Below, one piece after another: positions 11,896-25,600 of a DNA stretch of 64,000 nucleotides (its first letter is position 1; each line of letters opens with the position of its first letter). Position numbers and translations under genes: made by a program. This stretch comes from Hymenolepis diminuta (taxonomy: Eukaryota > Platyhelminthes > Cestoda > Cyclophyllidea > Hymenolepididae): positions 152,780 to 216,779 of the forward strand of contig CAADRB010000084.1 in assembly GCA_900708905.1 (NCBI GenBank). The letters are read 5' to 3'. Below the pieces are notes generated by a model. The model had not been told where the DNA came from. It saw only the letters and a list, made by a program, of their open reading frames with translations, and did no database searches.

Positions 11896-14800
11896 CTAAA
11901 GATCATTAAAGTAAATGTGGACACCTACTTTGACGAAGAAAAATGCAAAATAATGCCGTAACAGCTATCACATTCATCTCGAATTGCGGAACAGGAATCC
12001 GTAACGGAAATTGTGCAATGCGTCAACGACCTTAAATGATGATATAAATATCGTTGGTATATTAAAACAAATATAAATATAAATTTTGTGCAAAAGTACA
12101 GCATATAAATATGTAAAATCCATAAAATATAACCTTTAAATATATGTTTACATTTCGATATGTTTAAGGAAAGTGTTTATGTACTTTTGGATCTATTTTT
12201 CACAAGATTATTACAAATACCGTTTAATGACATTTTTTGCAAGTGAATGCATAGCATTTTACTTCAATATTTTTCATCTAAGCACGAAACTGGATAGTGG
12301 AAAATGAACATTATTTTACATATTAATAATTTTTTCACTATTAGGTCAACTATTATTGATCGGTAACACTGCGTTAAAAATTTCAGTTTTGAAATTACGC
12401 TTTTTATTTAACATTAATTGTAGGAAAATAATGTGAACTACTCCTGTCTTAATCTAAATGTAAAGGGTTTATTTCTATTGAAAATTTTATTAATATGCAA
12501 TAGTCTGCTTTTAAATAAAATTTGCTGTCGTAGTTATATTACGTTATAGCTTTGTCAAAATTTGCATTTCCATTTATATTTTATTTCTTATGATTTTGAC
12601 TATAACTTGCTGCCTGGGTTGGTTTGAGCAATTCTTTTTACTCTTGGAAAAGATCTGGATTTCATACATTTGACAATATTGACAAATAGGGGTTTTATAA
12701 AAGAAAATAGAAAAGGTAAATCTGATCACTTAAGAGTTCCTATTATCAGGATATACTGGATTTTTAATTAATACTGTTAGTTTCATTAATTTAAGCTGTG
12801 CGAGGAAACATGATTTCATTTCGTCTTTTAAGCACATGATTCAGATGTTAACTAAAATAAAGAAATCCGAAACGTAGAATGACATCGTCAAGGCAATTTT
12901 GTGAGGTGTATTTATTTTGGTTAAAATACAGACCTACGGTACATTTATATCCTACTCGGACATTAATTTTTGTTTCACCTAATCCTCCACCTCCCTTATA
13001 TCTGCCCTATTTCATTTTTCCATGTATTAACCCTTATATTGTGTCCCATACGTGTTTAACCCCACTTCCCCAGTCAGATAGATACGGCACATTTTGTTGT
13101 TATTGTTGAGTTCACTTTTGATAAAATCTGGCCTCAGGCCGTTCAGGTGTGATCTAGGTAGCTTCCATAAAGACCTATTAACTTGGCAAAATTAGGACAT
13201 AATGCCAATACTGTAAGATTTGTGGCAATGGGTTTAGAACTTCGATTCAGACATTTGTATCATTTTCTTTCTCATCCTACCGATTATCTTAGTGCATTAG
13301 GCTTTCTGATCATAAAATGTTTGGCTTGGTAGAACTCGAAAAATGATTAACTTGGACTTATGTTTACGGATTTCAAGGATGATTTATGGTGAATTCACAG
13401 AGTTTTTATTGAAAATTTTTTAACTTTCTCAATTCGCAAGCCGTTTAAAATGTATTTTGTTTGCTCCATATTCAACATTTCTTTCCTCTAATTTTTACCT
13501 CCGCCAATTAAATTTTGCTTTTAGTATTAAATGAAGCTCTTTGGGTAACACAGTAGTGCTGTATGAAGCCTATACATGAGCTTAAACCATTCCTAAAAGC
13601 TTCATGGTGCCCAAAACTCCGCATATCGGTCTAATCTTATCCTCCTTGAAATTTTTAAATTATATTTTCAAAGATTATTATCTTTGAAATGTAATATTTA
13701 TGATAATAATTATTTAAATCAATCTCGAAATGATATAAATTGGCTTAAAATAGTTTTATAGCGTTTAATTAGATACCATTTGGTGTAATTTGGGTTTGTC
13801 ATAAGGGTCTTATTTATGTCTAAGCACTTTTTCAAGTAATTCTCCTTTAGTTGAAATCCTAAATACTTAAATCTAGTCACGTTTGGTCATTGCGCAGTGA
13901 TGGAATTATGTTTTCAGAACTCTGGCATATATCACCCCCTGATCCACGTTAAAATTACGAGAATAAATGGTATTGTTGAATTTATTACAATTCACCAAAG
14001 TTTTCACCATGGAAAGACACCAGAATACAGATTCAATATGGAATAAGGAGGAAGTTAAATCGAGTCTTATGTAACTGGAATTTTGATTATTTTTTCAGGA
14101 GGGATATAGTTCACTGTACAATTTTCTAGTAGTTCAAAGGAAAATTTCATGTTATAACCACTAGTTACCTAAGTGAGTTCATGTCCGCCATAGTCAGAGC
14201 TTATAAAATTATTGTACTAATTTGGGTACTTCCGAATTATATCTAACACATTGGGTGGTATTTAAAAACACGCTTATGTAGTGCACAATAAGCAATCTGA
14301 AATTGAAAATTTCACCCCCTTCGGCTTCACCTAAATTTTATTTCGGAAAGTGTCATAACCTTTGCGAGAACTGACCATTATCATTCATTTTCACTATCCG
14401 AAGTGAATACTTTAGTTCTAGTGATCCGTAAAGATCTGAGGGGAGAAGATGGCCTCGTTAATATGAATGCATAATTGCCAAGATATATGGTATTAATGAG
14501 CAATCAATTAGTTAGTAACATATTATTGGCAATTCTTCAACCTTACCCATGAAATACAGCGACCGAAAAAAGAATACTATTCACGAAATGTTACAATTTC
14601 TGTTTGAGATATCGAGCGAATAGAGTCTGATTAATTAGAAAGTAAATGCAAATTATGCATATTTAAAATCACAATGGACTAGTCAGCTATAACTAAATTC
14701 AGTCTAAAAAGGCAAGTCTTAATAAATTTACTTACATAGATGAAACAAAGGTAAGTCACATTTTCTCTCCAGCATTTCCCTCTATTTCAAATGGATAGTC

Positions 14801-15105
14801 TTTGGTACTCTGAGTAAGACCTTTTTCAGTTATATGAATGATACTGATTTAACAGGAAAATCAAAGTAGAAAACGTATCATCATGATTAGATTAAATGCT
14901 AAGTTAAAAAAGTGCATACAATCACAATAAGCACATCAGCAATGCTTTGGCTTTTCTAATTATTCGGGATAGGTTGTTCTCCTAAAATTAAAAACGAACT
15001 CCATTTTCAAAAATATAGTGGTACTATGAAACAATATAAAAATGTGTACAAATGCTGCCTTGTCTTTTTGGGAGGGATGAGGGGGGGGGGAATGGGGATT
15101 AAACA
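11896..15105. other. No confident gene; calsyntenin 5' intron or intergenic
   Basis: AT-rich and closed in all frames except short chance ORFs. The missing calsyntenin signal-peptide exon may lie here on the minus strand, but I could not identify it. A run of ten G at 15081-15090 lies just beyond the stop of the next minus-strand ORF. Confidence 0.5.
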
Positions 15106-15972
15106 TCATTTATCGGCTTTGTGGTGCAAATTTGTTTGAAATATGTTTCTAGCGAGGCGGATTTTCTTTACTCCATTTACCAGAAATCCAGCCCCTCCGT
15201 CTCTTTCATAGGTATGCAAGGAATTTCTTTCCACATCAAAACGAACCCCCTTTTGGGATATCGCAGAGAAAGACTGACTGAAACATACTGGCACAGGAGT
15301 ATCCATTCGGCCGCTACTACCGGGCGCAGTAACTAATCTATTGTCCATTTCTCCTGTTGATCTCCTCAGTATCGATTTGCATGGACTTGTCGGAGAATCA
15401 ATTGGTTCTTCTTCATCCTCTGTAGAAGGAACTGGAGTGGTAACAGTAGATCCAAAACTTGAAGTTGGTGGAGAGAAGGAGCTAAACGTTCGGGAAGGTG
15501 AAGACCCAATATCATCCTTCTTTCCTTCTCTTTTGACGCTTAAAGGCGATTGCGGCAGGAAATCATTTATTGTTAATGGAGAAGGAATGGTTTTCATAGG
15601 TGGGGCGGACTGAGGAGCGTTTTCGACAGGTGAGGGTAAAGGAGGTGCATAAGCAGATTTTTTGCTGAAACTGGTGGTCTGATTCTGATTAATTGCTAGA
15701 TTAGTAGGTCGATTAGGATATTTTGGAGGTTTTGGTGGAAAAGAAAGGCTAGAACATCTACCGTTCCTAATGCGGAAGGAAGTAACTGGGGGAGGTTGAA
15801 GTGTCACCGGGGTGCAGAGCAGTGTAGAAGAAAGCATCTGGAGGTCTGGTTTCGTTGGATGAACTTGTCTTCGCCTCTGTTGTTGTAGAGTACTGAAGTT
15901 GGGGTTTTTGAGCCGAAATGAGCGATACGGAGCTGTGCTTGGTAAACGTGGAAATAAGAATTGAGTTGTCAT
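15106..15972 (-). CDS. Ser/Pro-rich protein with SILR and KGVRF motifs (possible PP1 docking)
   Basis: A 288-codon minus-strand frame from ATG 15972 to TGA 15106. The in-frame codons before the ATG reach a stop after seven codons. The protein is disordered-looking and rich in Ser, Pro and Thr, with SH3-type PPKPPKYPNRP near residues 80-88, an acidic EDEEEP patch near 185, and SPxK-type sites. Near the end it has SILR (residues 200-203) and KGVRFD (241-246). KGVRF fits the RVxF consensus for protein phosphatase 1, and an SILK-RVxF pair at similar spacing is known from KNL1. No folded domain is visible. The long open frame against an AT-rich, stop-rich background supports coding. It may be a single-exon gene or the terminal exon of a longer gene. 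Function unknown. Confidence 0.6.
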   Translation of the reverse strand: MTTQFLFPRLPSTAPYRSFRLKNPNFSTLQQQRRRQVHPTKPDLQMLSSTLLCTPVTLQPPPVTSFRIRNGRCSSLSFPPKPPKYPNRPTNLAINQNQTTSFSKKSAYAPPLPSPVENAPQSAPPMKTIPSPLTINDFLPQSPLSVKREGKKDDIGSSPSRTFSSFSPPTSSFGSTVTTPVPSTEDEEEPIDSPTSPCKSILRRSTGEMDNRLVTAPGSSGRMDTPVPVCFSQSFSAISQKGVRFDVERNSLHTYERDGGAGFLVNGVKKIRLARNIFQTNLHHKADK

Positions 15973-18900
15973 CAGTATGAGAGGAACGCCTTGTCAATGG
16001 AGTTTTATTGTTTCGAAGTGGTGATTCTCGGACCTCGATAGCCCTCCACCAACCAATCAAATCCCACTCAAGTGACTCTGTGTGTGCGAGTTTTCATTTG
16101 TGTTTGGCGTTGTCGTAGAAACGAATTGCCTTGACACTCTGAAGAAATTATATGGAAAATTATAACACAACGGATTATTTAAAAAATTAATTTACAGTAC
16201 CTATTTTACAGGTGTTTGAGTTTTTACTTCACCTTTTTGATAGTTTCCTATATTCAAAGGATAAATAATTGTAGGTAATGCTTCTCATCCGATATTGTTA
16301 CTAAAAGGTATGTTTAGAAAATATTTGCATTTATATATTTACTATGATGGATAATTCTTTACCCGTACGTTAATTAAAGCGGAATAAAAATCAACAGAAT
16401 GATTAAAATACGGTCATTATTTGTCATCTCAAAGGAATACATGTACTTCGATAAGTTACGGATAAGACTAGGGAGTCACCACTGCAGTTGGAAAGAAGGA
16501 GAGGGTTCCACAAGAAGAAGATTGTGAGATGCTATAGAAAGAAGCTGACAGGAGGATCTGCAGATAGAGCGGAGATGGCTGGAGGACCTGACTGTAGGAA
16601 ATGGCCGGCCGAAGATAAAGGGAAGGGCTGCAGTAGGAAACTGGGGCGTCAAAGTCACGTATTTATACATTGGAATAATTAAAAGACGATGGAAAATCCT
16701 CAAGACATTTCGGAGTAAACACATAACAGTTAAGAAATGGAGAAAGAGGAACGTTGTGTCTAGCAAACGCTTAAGTATCCCTAAAGTTTGATAGACAAAC
16801 CGATATTTTTGGAGTGACGATAAGGTCTTACCGATTGATAACTTTTCCATTTATGGGCAAACTGTCTAAAAAATACCCTGATAACGATCAGGAATTTCCA
16901 AATCTTGAAAATGAAAGTCGAAATAATTTTTTTATATTATAACATATAAAATGTTTGCGCCACAAAGTCAAGATGCGCAATGATCTCTTTAAGAAGTGCA
17001 CAATCAAATGTCATTTCTCGAAAAATCGCCGGTTAAGTGAATGTAGGAACGATGGATGATTATAATAGGGTCATTAGTGGTGGTCCTGTGTGGGTTTTCG
17101 ATCAATAAGTCATATAATGCGGAGCTACTAACAACTTCATAAAATAACCATAACAGTAATGAAGAAATGTCTTCGATCATTCTTTACTTTCGCATAAGGT
17201 TTTTACAGAGGTTAGAAGTTTTTTATTCTGGGATGAGGGAGTTTTCTGGTCATATATAACTAAATCTACCGGGAACGCTTTGGTTCTTTCATACCCTTTG
17301 TACTGAAGTCTATTATCATTTTATCCATGCCGACGATGGCTAGTTTACGTTATAGTTTGACGCAACCGCATCGGAGTAGCTCCATTTCACACCATTTTCA
17401 AAAACTGAATAATTTTCTTGAACTGAAGGGTAACTGGGCTGTTAAAAGGTTTAAAAGGTATTTTAAAAGGATATTACGATAAAAAGAAAAAGTTTTGACA
17501 ACGGTGGAATTTAGATTTCGTATCTGTATGTTATAGAAAATCTTTTTAAAGAGAATTTGTAAAATAAAGAAGTTGATAATAAAAGGTCATAAAGTATATG
17601 AGATGTATAAACATTGCAAATAGAGATTGAAAGGCATAAGAAGCAAAAAAAGGGTGATGGGAATTAGCTGTCTTGTCAGAATATTCATAATCCTCCCCAA
17701 ACATCGTGACCTGTTGTTGTGGATATGTCTCAAGTTCGTGTCATTGACTACCATTCTCCCATTATGGTCCACGCTCCACGCAAGTGTTAGTCAGCGTGCT
17801 GACATGTGTGTTGGCTTAGCCCCAGGAGCAACGTTTTTGATACCTTTCAATTATCTTTTAATATTTTCAGCCGTTCTTGGCCAACTCAATGCCTAAAAAT
17901 CTTTGTTTGTAATCTTGTCCCGAATATCAACTCCGATTTCTTTACTAACTTCTGATCTTCCTTACCTCTGGTGACTCTAGTCTTATCCCGTAACATTTTG
18001 CACCTCAGGAACTTGATGCAACTGTGGTCATTATTTTATCGAGAATCCCTCTAATTAACAAGATTCAATGTATATCCTAGAAAATAACAGGCTGCTCAGA
18101 CAATCGCCATTGGCTATCCATTAAATCTCTGTTTGTCTACATAACCTTTCAACACGGTCCAGTTATCCTACCTAACTCAAGTCAGACTATGATTTAACAG
18201 TTAAATACTGAGAGCATTCGAGTTAGTAGCAGTAGAAATCTTTAGTCGAATTCCAAAGTAAGCTCAAAATTAAGTCATTCTAAAATAACTGAGGTCTACT
18301 TCAAACTTTCGATTAATAACTAAGTATCGTACATTTATAAATCAGCATTAGGCTGTGCTAAAATAATACCTCAAAATCGATGGAAATGGAAATAATTACC
18401 CAAATAAAAATATTTTTATATTTATTATAATGTACTATTTTAAAGGCAATAGATATATCTCGATTCTTATTCGTTTTTCATTTGTCATCACATTAATACT
18501 CTATTTGTAATTCCATAAAATTTAACTATAATGCCAATTTAAAGTTGGTTTTATGGTAATGTCGTAGATTTTCGGCAGTTTTTCGGGCAAAAATTTCCTT
18601 CATAGTTAATACCTCCAAAAGACAGCACTTATAGAGAGGGTATCGGGTAAAATGGCAATTCTTTAAGGCAAATTGTATCCCCATTTTTCAGACTGAAAAG
18701 AAAAGTCTGAATTGAATTGCTAATGAGCACGCAATTGACTTACACAGATAAATTACTGGGGCCCAATTTTATTCTGCACTTTAATCCTACGCATTTTGAG
18801 AAGTTCAGCTAAGCTGATGATGACTGCGAGGAGGTTGCCCATTTTAAAAACCCATTCCGTCCTAAGTTCATATACGAATTTTTTTGGGAGGTGTAAACAG

Positions 18901-21900
18901 CAGTAGTAGGGACATATGTCCTAATTATTTGATTTCTCTAAATTAAATGGTCGGATCTTTCCAACCATAAAAATGTAGATTTATTGACTCACTCTACTTA
19001 AATTTTATGCATAAATAAATCAGGACTAACAGCTTTATTAATTATAAAGTTAGTTGTTTCATATTATAATTAAATACTACATGCAACATTCACAAAAGCA
19101 AAGATTTTTTAATTTTACAGGTCAATATTTGACCTATTTTTTTTTAATCTTTGACCTCGTATACAGAGAATTATAAAATACTAGAATTTTCTTAGATTAT
19201 TGTTTTATTGAGCAGTTTGAGCGAAATCAGTTCTTCTATGTGGTTGATAATTAAACCTCATATAAGCTGTAAGGTAAAAATTTCAAGTTTTATTTAATAA
19301 TAGGAGAAGCGAAGCGTAATAAAGATAATGAGGATTTTAAACCCTTACAGAAACGTAGTATGGCTTTATTCAATGAATTTATTGGATTTCGTGCATTTCC
19401 CCGATTAATTAGTGTTTATATTTACCAAGATTCAAGAAGGATTTCCACTCGCTTTCCTTTATTTACGATGGCCTTTTATCGCATGAGATGAACAGTCCTG
19501 TGATCATAGTGAAAAATATGCCAAATCTGTAGTGGCACATTCTTCAACCTGAATGAGCTTTAGTAAGTAGTGCCATGTTTAAAGAATCGCTGCTAATCTC
19601 CTCTAAGTGCTCTTGGATGTAAAAGATACAAATAAATTGAGTGGCATGGCTGACTATATAGGTAAATTAACCGCCTAACGAACTTTGAATATAGTGGACA
19701 TAATTTCGTCCGTGAATCTGGGAGTCAAATGATGATGATTACACATATTTCGATATTAAATTTCGAATTCTCTCCCGTTGAAAATATAGAAAATTCGATG
19801 CTTCGGATTTTTAATAAAGGAGGGTAAGACTTTTAATGCACTTACTTCATTACCCACTTATTTTCCACTCCCAACCTAGTATCATATCTTATTTTACTCA
19901 CCAGCTGTTTTACTTGATCAGATGCTTTTTCATAATTGAAATGCTAAAATTTTTACTATGCCACTAATAATAATGATCGCTCATTCTGATTAAAGAATTA
20001 CTTTTTCGCCATATATGAATGATATTCAGTTGTTGTTATCATTTCAAGTAGTCTCCTAGTGCATGAATATAACCATATTTGGTGTTTCTTTGTAGTTTTT
20101 ACATACTCATTGGACTTGAGATAGTAGAAAATATCTGAAGAGATAAGGTACTTTTGCTACTCGCTCCAATAGTTTAGCCTTTTAACGTCTAGGAATTTTG
20201 TAGTGGAAATCCAAATTTTGTATAGTTTAGATGAAGGACTCTTCAGAATCATCTGGAAGGACCCCGCAAAATAAATAAATTCCTAAATAAAAAATGCATA
20301 ACAAAACTATCGCTAGTGGAGTAGTTCTCAAGGATACTGATGATCTTTATATGTATTTCACACCTTCTAAATCATACCTTTGCCATAGATGTGAGTTGCT
20401 CACCAAAGAAGAAAGAAAGCGAAATCGGACAGCCTTTCTAAGAGTACTTTATTTAGCCTTTCCACTCAATTCCACGGTCGCAAAGTTCAGATGTGTAACC
20501 CACCTACCTTTCCTACAACTCTCTCTCTCGTTCCTTTCTCTTTTCTCTGCTATCATCTAGCATACCACTAATCCATCTCAACTCTCTTCTCATTAACAAA
20601 GGTTGTTGCTTTCTACTATCCTCTACTTCGTTGAATTCTCCTAACTCTAGCCATGTTATATACAGGACTCAATTGCCTGTCTTCGTGTTGATGAAACTCC
20701 GATATTATTTATTTACCAGAACTGCTCTGGTATGTAATATATTTGGGTACAAAATGTTTCAAAGCTTTCTGTTATTGCAGCTCTATATTAAAAAGTAAAA
20801 AGTTTGTTCTTATCGGCCATAGAAACGAAATCAAATAAGCTAGAAAAATTTTGTCCGATGGCAGATAATATATTTTCATTCAACATAATATTTGTTACCT
20901 TAGATCACCTAGTTTTTACTTCAAAACGCATTAGATTGATATCAGTTAGATATTAATATCAATCCCATAAAAATTTTACAACATGCTGAAGCCACTGTGG
21001 TGTAATTTCTGTTTAGATGGTCGAATAAATAGCATACTCATCCTTATAGAACGGCAAAAACTATCTTTATACGTGCACATTTATGCATCACTAAAACTTA
21101 AAAGACCATTCAACACTGTCACTCCGTATATAATTACAATTTTAAATCTTCCAGATACTTCTGCAAATTCACTATTTCTTTCTAAATGCTAGTGAAAATT
21201 TCGATTTAAAATATTATGCGCTGAAACGAATTAATGACGTCCAACCTCTGCAATCAACTGACGCTACCATTTGATTAAATTCACGAAATTGGAGGCATTA
21301 ATGTCGAATAGAAGTATAATTAGCCCTCGGATTTTATACCGACCATCCTTTTCATTAGTGATACCCTTTGAATTTTGATTTGGGAACTTGTGATTGCCGG
21401 TGAATCTTTGCACTTTCAGAGTTACTTTTGTGGCACAAAAATGCAAGAGTCAATAAAATCCTAGGTGAGATTTATAGAAGCGAGAAATCATTATTGTGCA
21501 ATGAAATACAATGTGATACAATCCGAATTGACGTTGCTTTGAAAAACAGTGAGGAAAGTTAAAATGCATCTTAGGCATTGGTTTTGATTTTAAAGTAGAA
21601 ATTAAAAGAACATAAATAGTGCAATATAAAATGGGAATTATTTTGAATAATAGACCAGTCGAATCAACTTGAAGTCGGACGACTTATACTGTTTTACTTC
21701 TGTCTCGTACTCCCAATTAATCAACTGATCAAAATGCACTGCACATTATGAACACAAATTTGCTCCAAAGGACAAGTCATGAAGAGTACAATCCGACCCC
21801 TTTGGTACCCTGATTTTATTCCCAACATCTTTTCCACCCGCTTCCTTTTATCTCTAAATGGGTTTCACTTTTACCCGGAGTTCAGATGCTTTTCCACAAT

Positions 21901-22603
21901 TAAAAAATGTAATTTTTGCCTTCCATTGAGCAATAAAATAGTATAATAGCCAGTATAAAATACTGGAAAGTAGAATACAACTACTTCTTAACATGATACC
22001 GATATAATTGAAAATGTGAAAAAAAGACAAAACACTTGTGTGCATCCGGAATTGAGGCAAGCTAATTATGAAAGCTTTATTTAATCGATTTCCAAATGAA
22101 AACATAAAAATCAAAACTGGTTATTTCCCCGTCCAGTAAATAGTGAATGTGATATCAATCTAAAGAAAGAAAAATAATTACAAGGGTTATTTGTCGAAAG
22201 TCTTCAATGTTCAACTAACACTTTTAAAGAAATCTGAATCAGTGAACTTAAGTCGTAATTCCAAAATAAAATGCTAAAATCCTTTTAATTTAATTACGGT
22301 CTTATTAGCTTACTCAGCAGGCGGAAATCACCATATTTCTAACATAACATTTCTATGCCTCATAAAAATTGGCACATATACTCGTCCTACTTAATTAGGA
22401 TAAGTAGTCACTAAATTATCAAAAATCAACTGTATAAATAAGGGAGTGAAGATGATACTAATTTCAATGACTAGTAAATAAATACAAATAACCGTAATAA
22501 AAGTTAATGAAAAATGCGAAGAGAGAAATAAATCAAGAAGTGGTGGAAATAATGTGAAGTAATAAGGAGAAAGAAGCAATGTTAAAAAGCAGGAAAATGG
22601 AAA
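15973..22603. other. Long stretch without a confident gene
   Basis: Mostly AT-rich intergenic-looking DNA. Minor items: a purine-rich patch at 16480-16660 whose plus-strand ORF (64 codons) I do not recognise, and a CT-rich segment at 20430-20640 that may be a third, weaker relative of dispersed repeat A. No RNA gene or conserved protein segment was recognised. Confidence 0.5.
20430..20640 (+). repeat. Possible diverged third copy of dispersed repeat A
   Basis: Shares the TTTCCACTCA-type block, the CTCTCT tract and a CTCAACTCT ... GTTGTTGCT end with 8620-8800. It lacks the TGACTCATATAA core. The alignment by eye is weak. Confidence 0.3.
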
Positions 22604-25600
22604 TTAATACTTGAAAATCAGGTAGTCACAGAGGCATTTTGGTAGATCGAGGCGAGATGTATAGAATGGAATTGGGGATGGAATTTGACGTTTGATGGCC
22701 AAACGCGAGAGGAACCTCAACGAAGGCACCCAACCTGTTGAAAAAGGAGAAAATGAATTTTTTTATTAATAGAAATATTGTATTGAAGAAAATTGAGAGA
22801 AATTTTCTATATATCCTGGAAGTAAGAGTATCTTGAACTCTTTTGGTATTAAAATCCTGTATTACTTTTTTGATGATTCCTAGTTGAATCTGAACTAAAC
22901 CTTATTAATCAATGTGCCTATAAAAAGCCTAATTATTCTTCAAGAGTGAAATAAAGACGGTGACTCCCTCGTAAAAAGGATGTCACATTTAACGCTACTC
23001 TTCTCACCGCCGAGAACTGAAAAGAGGGGAAATAAGGAGGTTGACAAATATTTAAAATACGTTAGAACTTTAACTGCAGATAAAATTCCAAACTCTGAAG
23101 GAAGTTATTTAATTTAACGACTGATACACTATGTAAATACTTTTCTCCCTTTTTTCTTTATATAAAAATTATAATTATGCACTTATCAGTAAGAGAGTAT
23201 GTAATAAACATTACCCTAAGTCTTGTAAGGTTTTATACATAGAGCAAACAAAATTTTAATTCAAAATTCTTCTTTATTTATTAAACTAATAAGTCTATCA
23301 AAATCTCATTTCAAGTGTATGAAGTGAACAATAGGATGCATGGTTTTCAATTTGAATTCGGAATAACAATATAAAAGTGCACGTATAGAAGCGCAGCAAA
23401 TGAGAAGATCGGTTTCATGGTCAATTTCTTCTTCACACACTTACTGAACCCGACACATAGACTTTTGTTTATTATTTATTAGAATTTTCTCATAATTTAT
23501 GGGCATTCATTTAAGGAGATTCGGAACTAAATACTATCTATTGTAGTAAATTACCACTGAACCCATGGTAAGTTTGATATTAGCATCTAGCAAAAACACA
23601 GTATTTGGAACCACATGAGTATATTTTTGCACAAAGGCCTGTTAAGGTTTAAATTAATAGAGAATATCAAGCACGTGGTCTGAAGGCAGAAAAGTTGTCC
23701 GTTACCAAGGTGATGACTCAGCAAAAGCAAACTAGAGTCTACCTGGTAGAGATATCTGGAAACACTTAAATTTTTACAATTTAAACTAACCCGATAATTA
23801 TAACTACTATATTTTTTGTATCAGATGATCTCATGACATACTACTATAACTGATAAGCTGAAAAGACGCGCTGTAGTAGTGTCTATAAATGCAAAACACA
23901 GAAATTTAGAAATTGCAAGATTCCTAAAAGTCGACACATTTTTCCTTTGTAAAGTTAGAGAGGAGCTGCTGAATGAAAACAATACAGATGAATTGGTCGC
24001 CACGGGGAAGAGAATACAGGAGCATTGTCAACGTTCTGCTCACTCACTCAGAAAACCCGATTTTGTGAGAAGAGGGTACGACATGGCATGATGGACAAAA
24101 ATCGTGAGAAGTCAATGCACGACATCCTGCCAAACATCTACAAGTGTCCAAAGGAAGAGCGATATATTAAGGAATGCCATTATATATATATAATATATAT
24201 AATATCAAGGAAGATCATCAAGACCTCGGATACAAATCCCTTTCGTTCTTAGACGAGGTTGTCAGTTTATGTGGAAGATCGTTTAATGTGTGGAAAATGA
24301 CCCCCAAAGAAATTGGAGCACCCAGAAGACACCCACCCAGAGTGTCTTTGGTTTTTCTCTGACCAAAACTACTTCCACCAGGATGAAAAAGTCAGTGGGA
24401 GGGGAGATAGGTGGCTGGTTATGTGTGGGCGCACCCCACTTAGGTTCCAACTGTTATGAATGCGCACGAAGTTTACGGCAACAGTGATGGTTTTCGGTGT
24501 TGTTGTTGTTGTCGTTAGGAGTGAAGGTCACATCATGATTCCTCAACCTTTCCACAGGGTCTTAGAGTCAGTGCAAATGCAGATGCAAATGGAGATGCTT
24601 ATGTGGAGACTCTCCAAACCATTGTTGTTGAGCCGCCTTGGATGGACAGTGTGGACAATGGAGGAAGACCCAATGTCTTCCAACAGGAATCGGCCCTGTT
24701 CCCTAGAGCTCTCAAACCCACGATTAGATGAATGGTCGAGAATTTTCATCATCATGTCACACCACACCAAACTAACGGCCACCTCCTAACTACTCATCAG
24801 ACCCTAAACCTTTGCATTGTTACGTGTGGGACGGAGCGGGGAGAGGAGAGGAGGGGCGTGGTTGGAAAGGAAGTTAATAAGCATTCCTATAACGCCAGCT
24901 CCTTCTCCCTGAGGGAAGTAATAAGCTGGGGAACAGAAGACATGAATAGAAACCACGTGATTCGATGAAAGCTTGCAGTCAGTCGCTTTTGGACTCGAAT
25001 TGAGTGGATGACAGAAGCCGAAGGAGGATAAATAAAAATAAACCTGGCTTAATATGTAATAGGTTTATTTGTTTTGTTGCAAGGTATTGTAAGTTTCAAC
25101 CATTAACAATTTCATCTTCTGTGTTTGTAAAAGTGCATAGATTGTATACAAATGCTTTAGGCATCCAGTACATATGGAAATATAAATCGGGTCAATAAAG
25201 TTTTCAATATTCAGTGCTCATCAAATTAACAAGAAATAAGTTTTGAGAGTGTGTTTGAGGACAGTGAAACATTTTAATTGAAATAATTAGTACAGGTTAA
25301 CAGGTTAAAATTAAAAGAATAACTTTAATTAAAAAAGTCAATGGCTTCTTCATATTTTCAAAAGAGTTTCTCACTTAATTAACAAATGTAGGAGCCTTCT
25401 TTCGTTTGTTCCTTCCTACCAGAAGATCAAAAAGTTATGATTATTAATACATTGTAAATTGGGAGACATTCCTTTGCACTAACTAGTGTTTATTTTGCAT
25501 TTGTTGAAATATTTACAATTCTAAAAAATAATTTTCCAAACAAATCGAACTTTTTTCAAGTGCCTTCATTTCCATAAAAGTGTAAAGTACCCACTTACTT

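Noticed and set aside
14740..14880. Minus-strand stretch reading TEKGLTQSTKDYPFEIEG that looked like a possible calsyntenin or other exon
   Set aside because: Only about 25 codons are open, there is no convincing acceptor-donor pair on that strand, and there is no match to the calsyntenin N-terminus.
17587..17896. Minus-strand segment with RCLGRIMNI resembling the end of LINE reverse transcriptases
   Set aside because: Only a few residues match, the flanking frames are broken, and the opposite strand is equally open. Not enough to call a mobile element.
24543..24782. Minus-strand ORF inside the mariner-like element, repeated at 48935-49174
   Set aside because: Antisense shadow of the transposase relic. 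Its conservation between copies only reflects the identical 735-bp block.
24818..25108. Possible solo LTR (TGTTA ... TAACA ends, 291 bp)
   Set aside because: The ends fall inside homology shared by both transposon copies, and the left part encodes transposase. There is no target-site duplication, so the TG...CA ends are coincidental.
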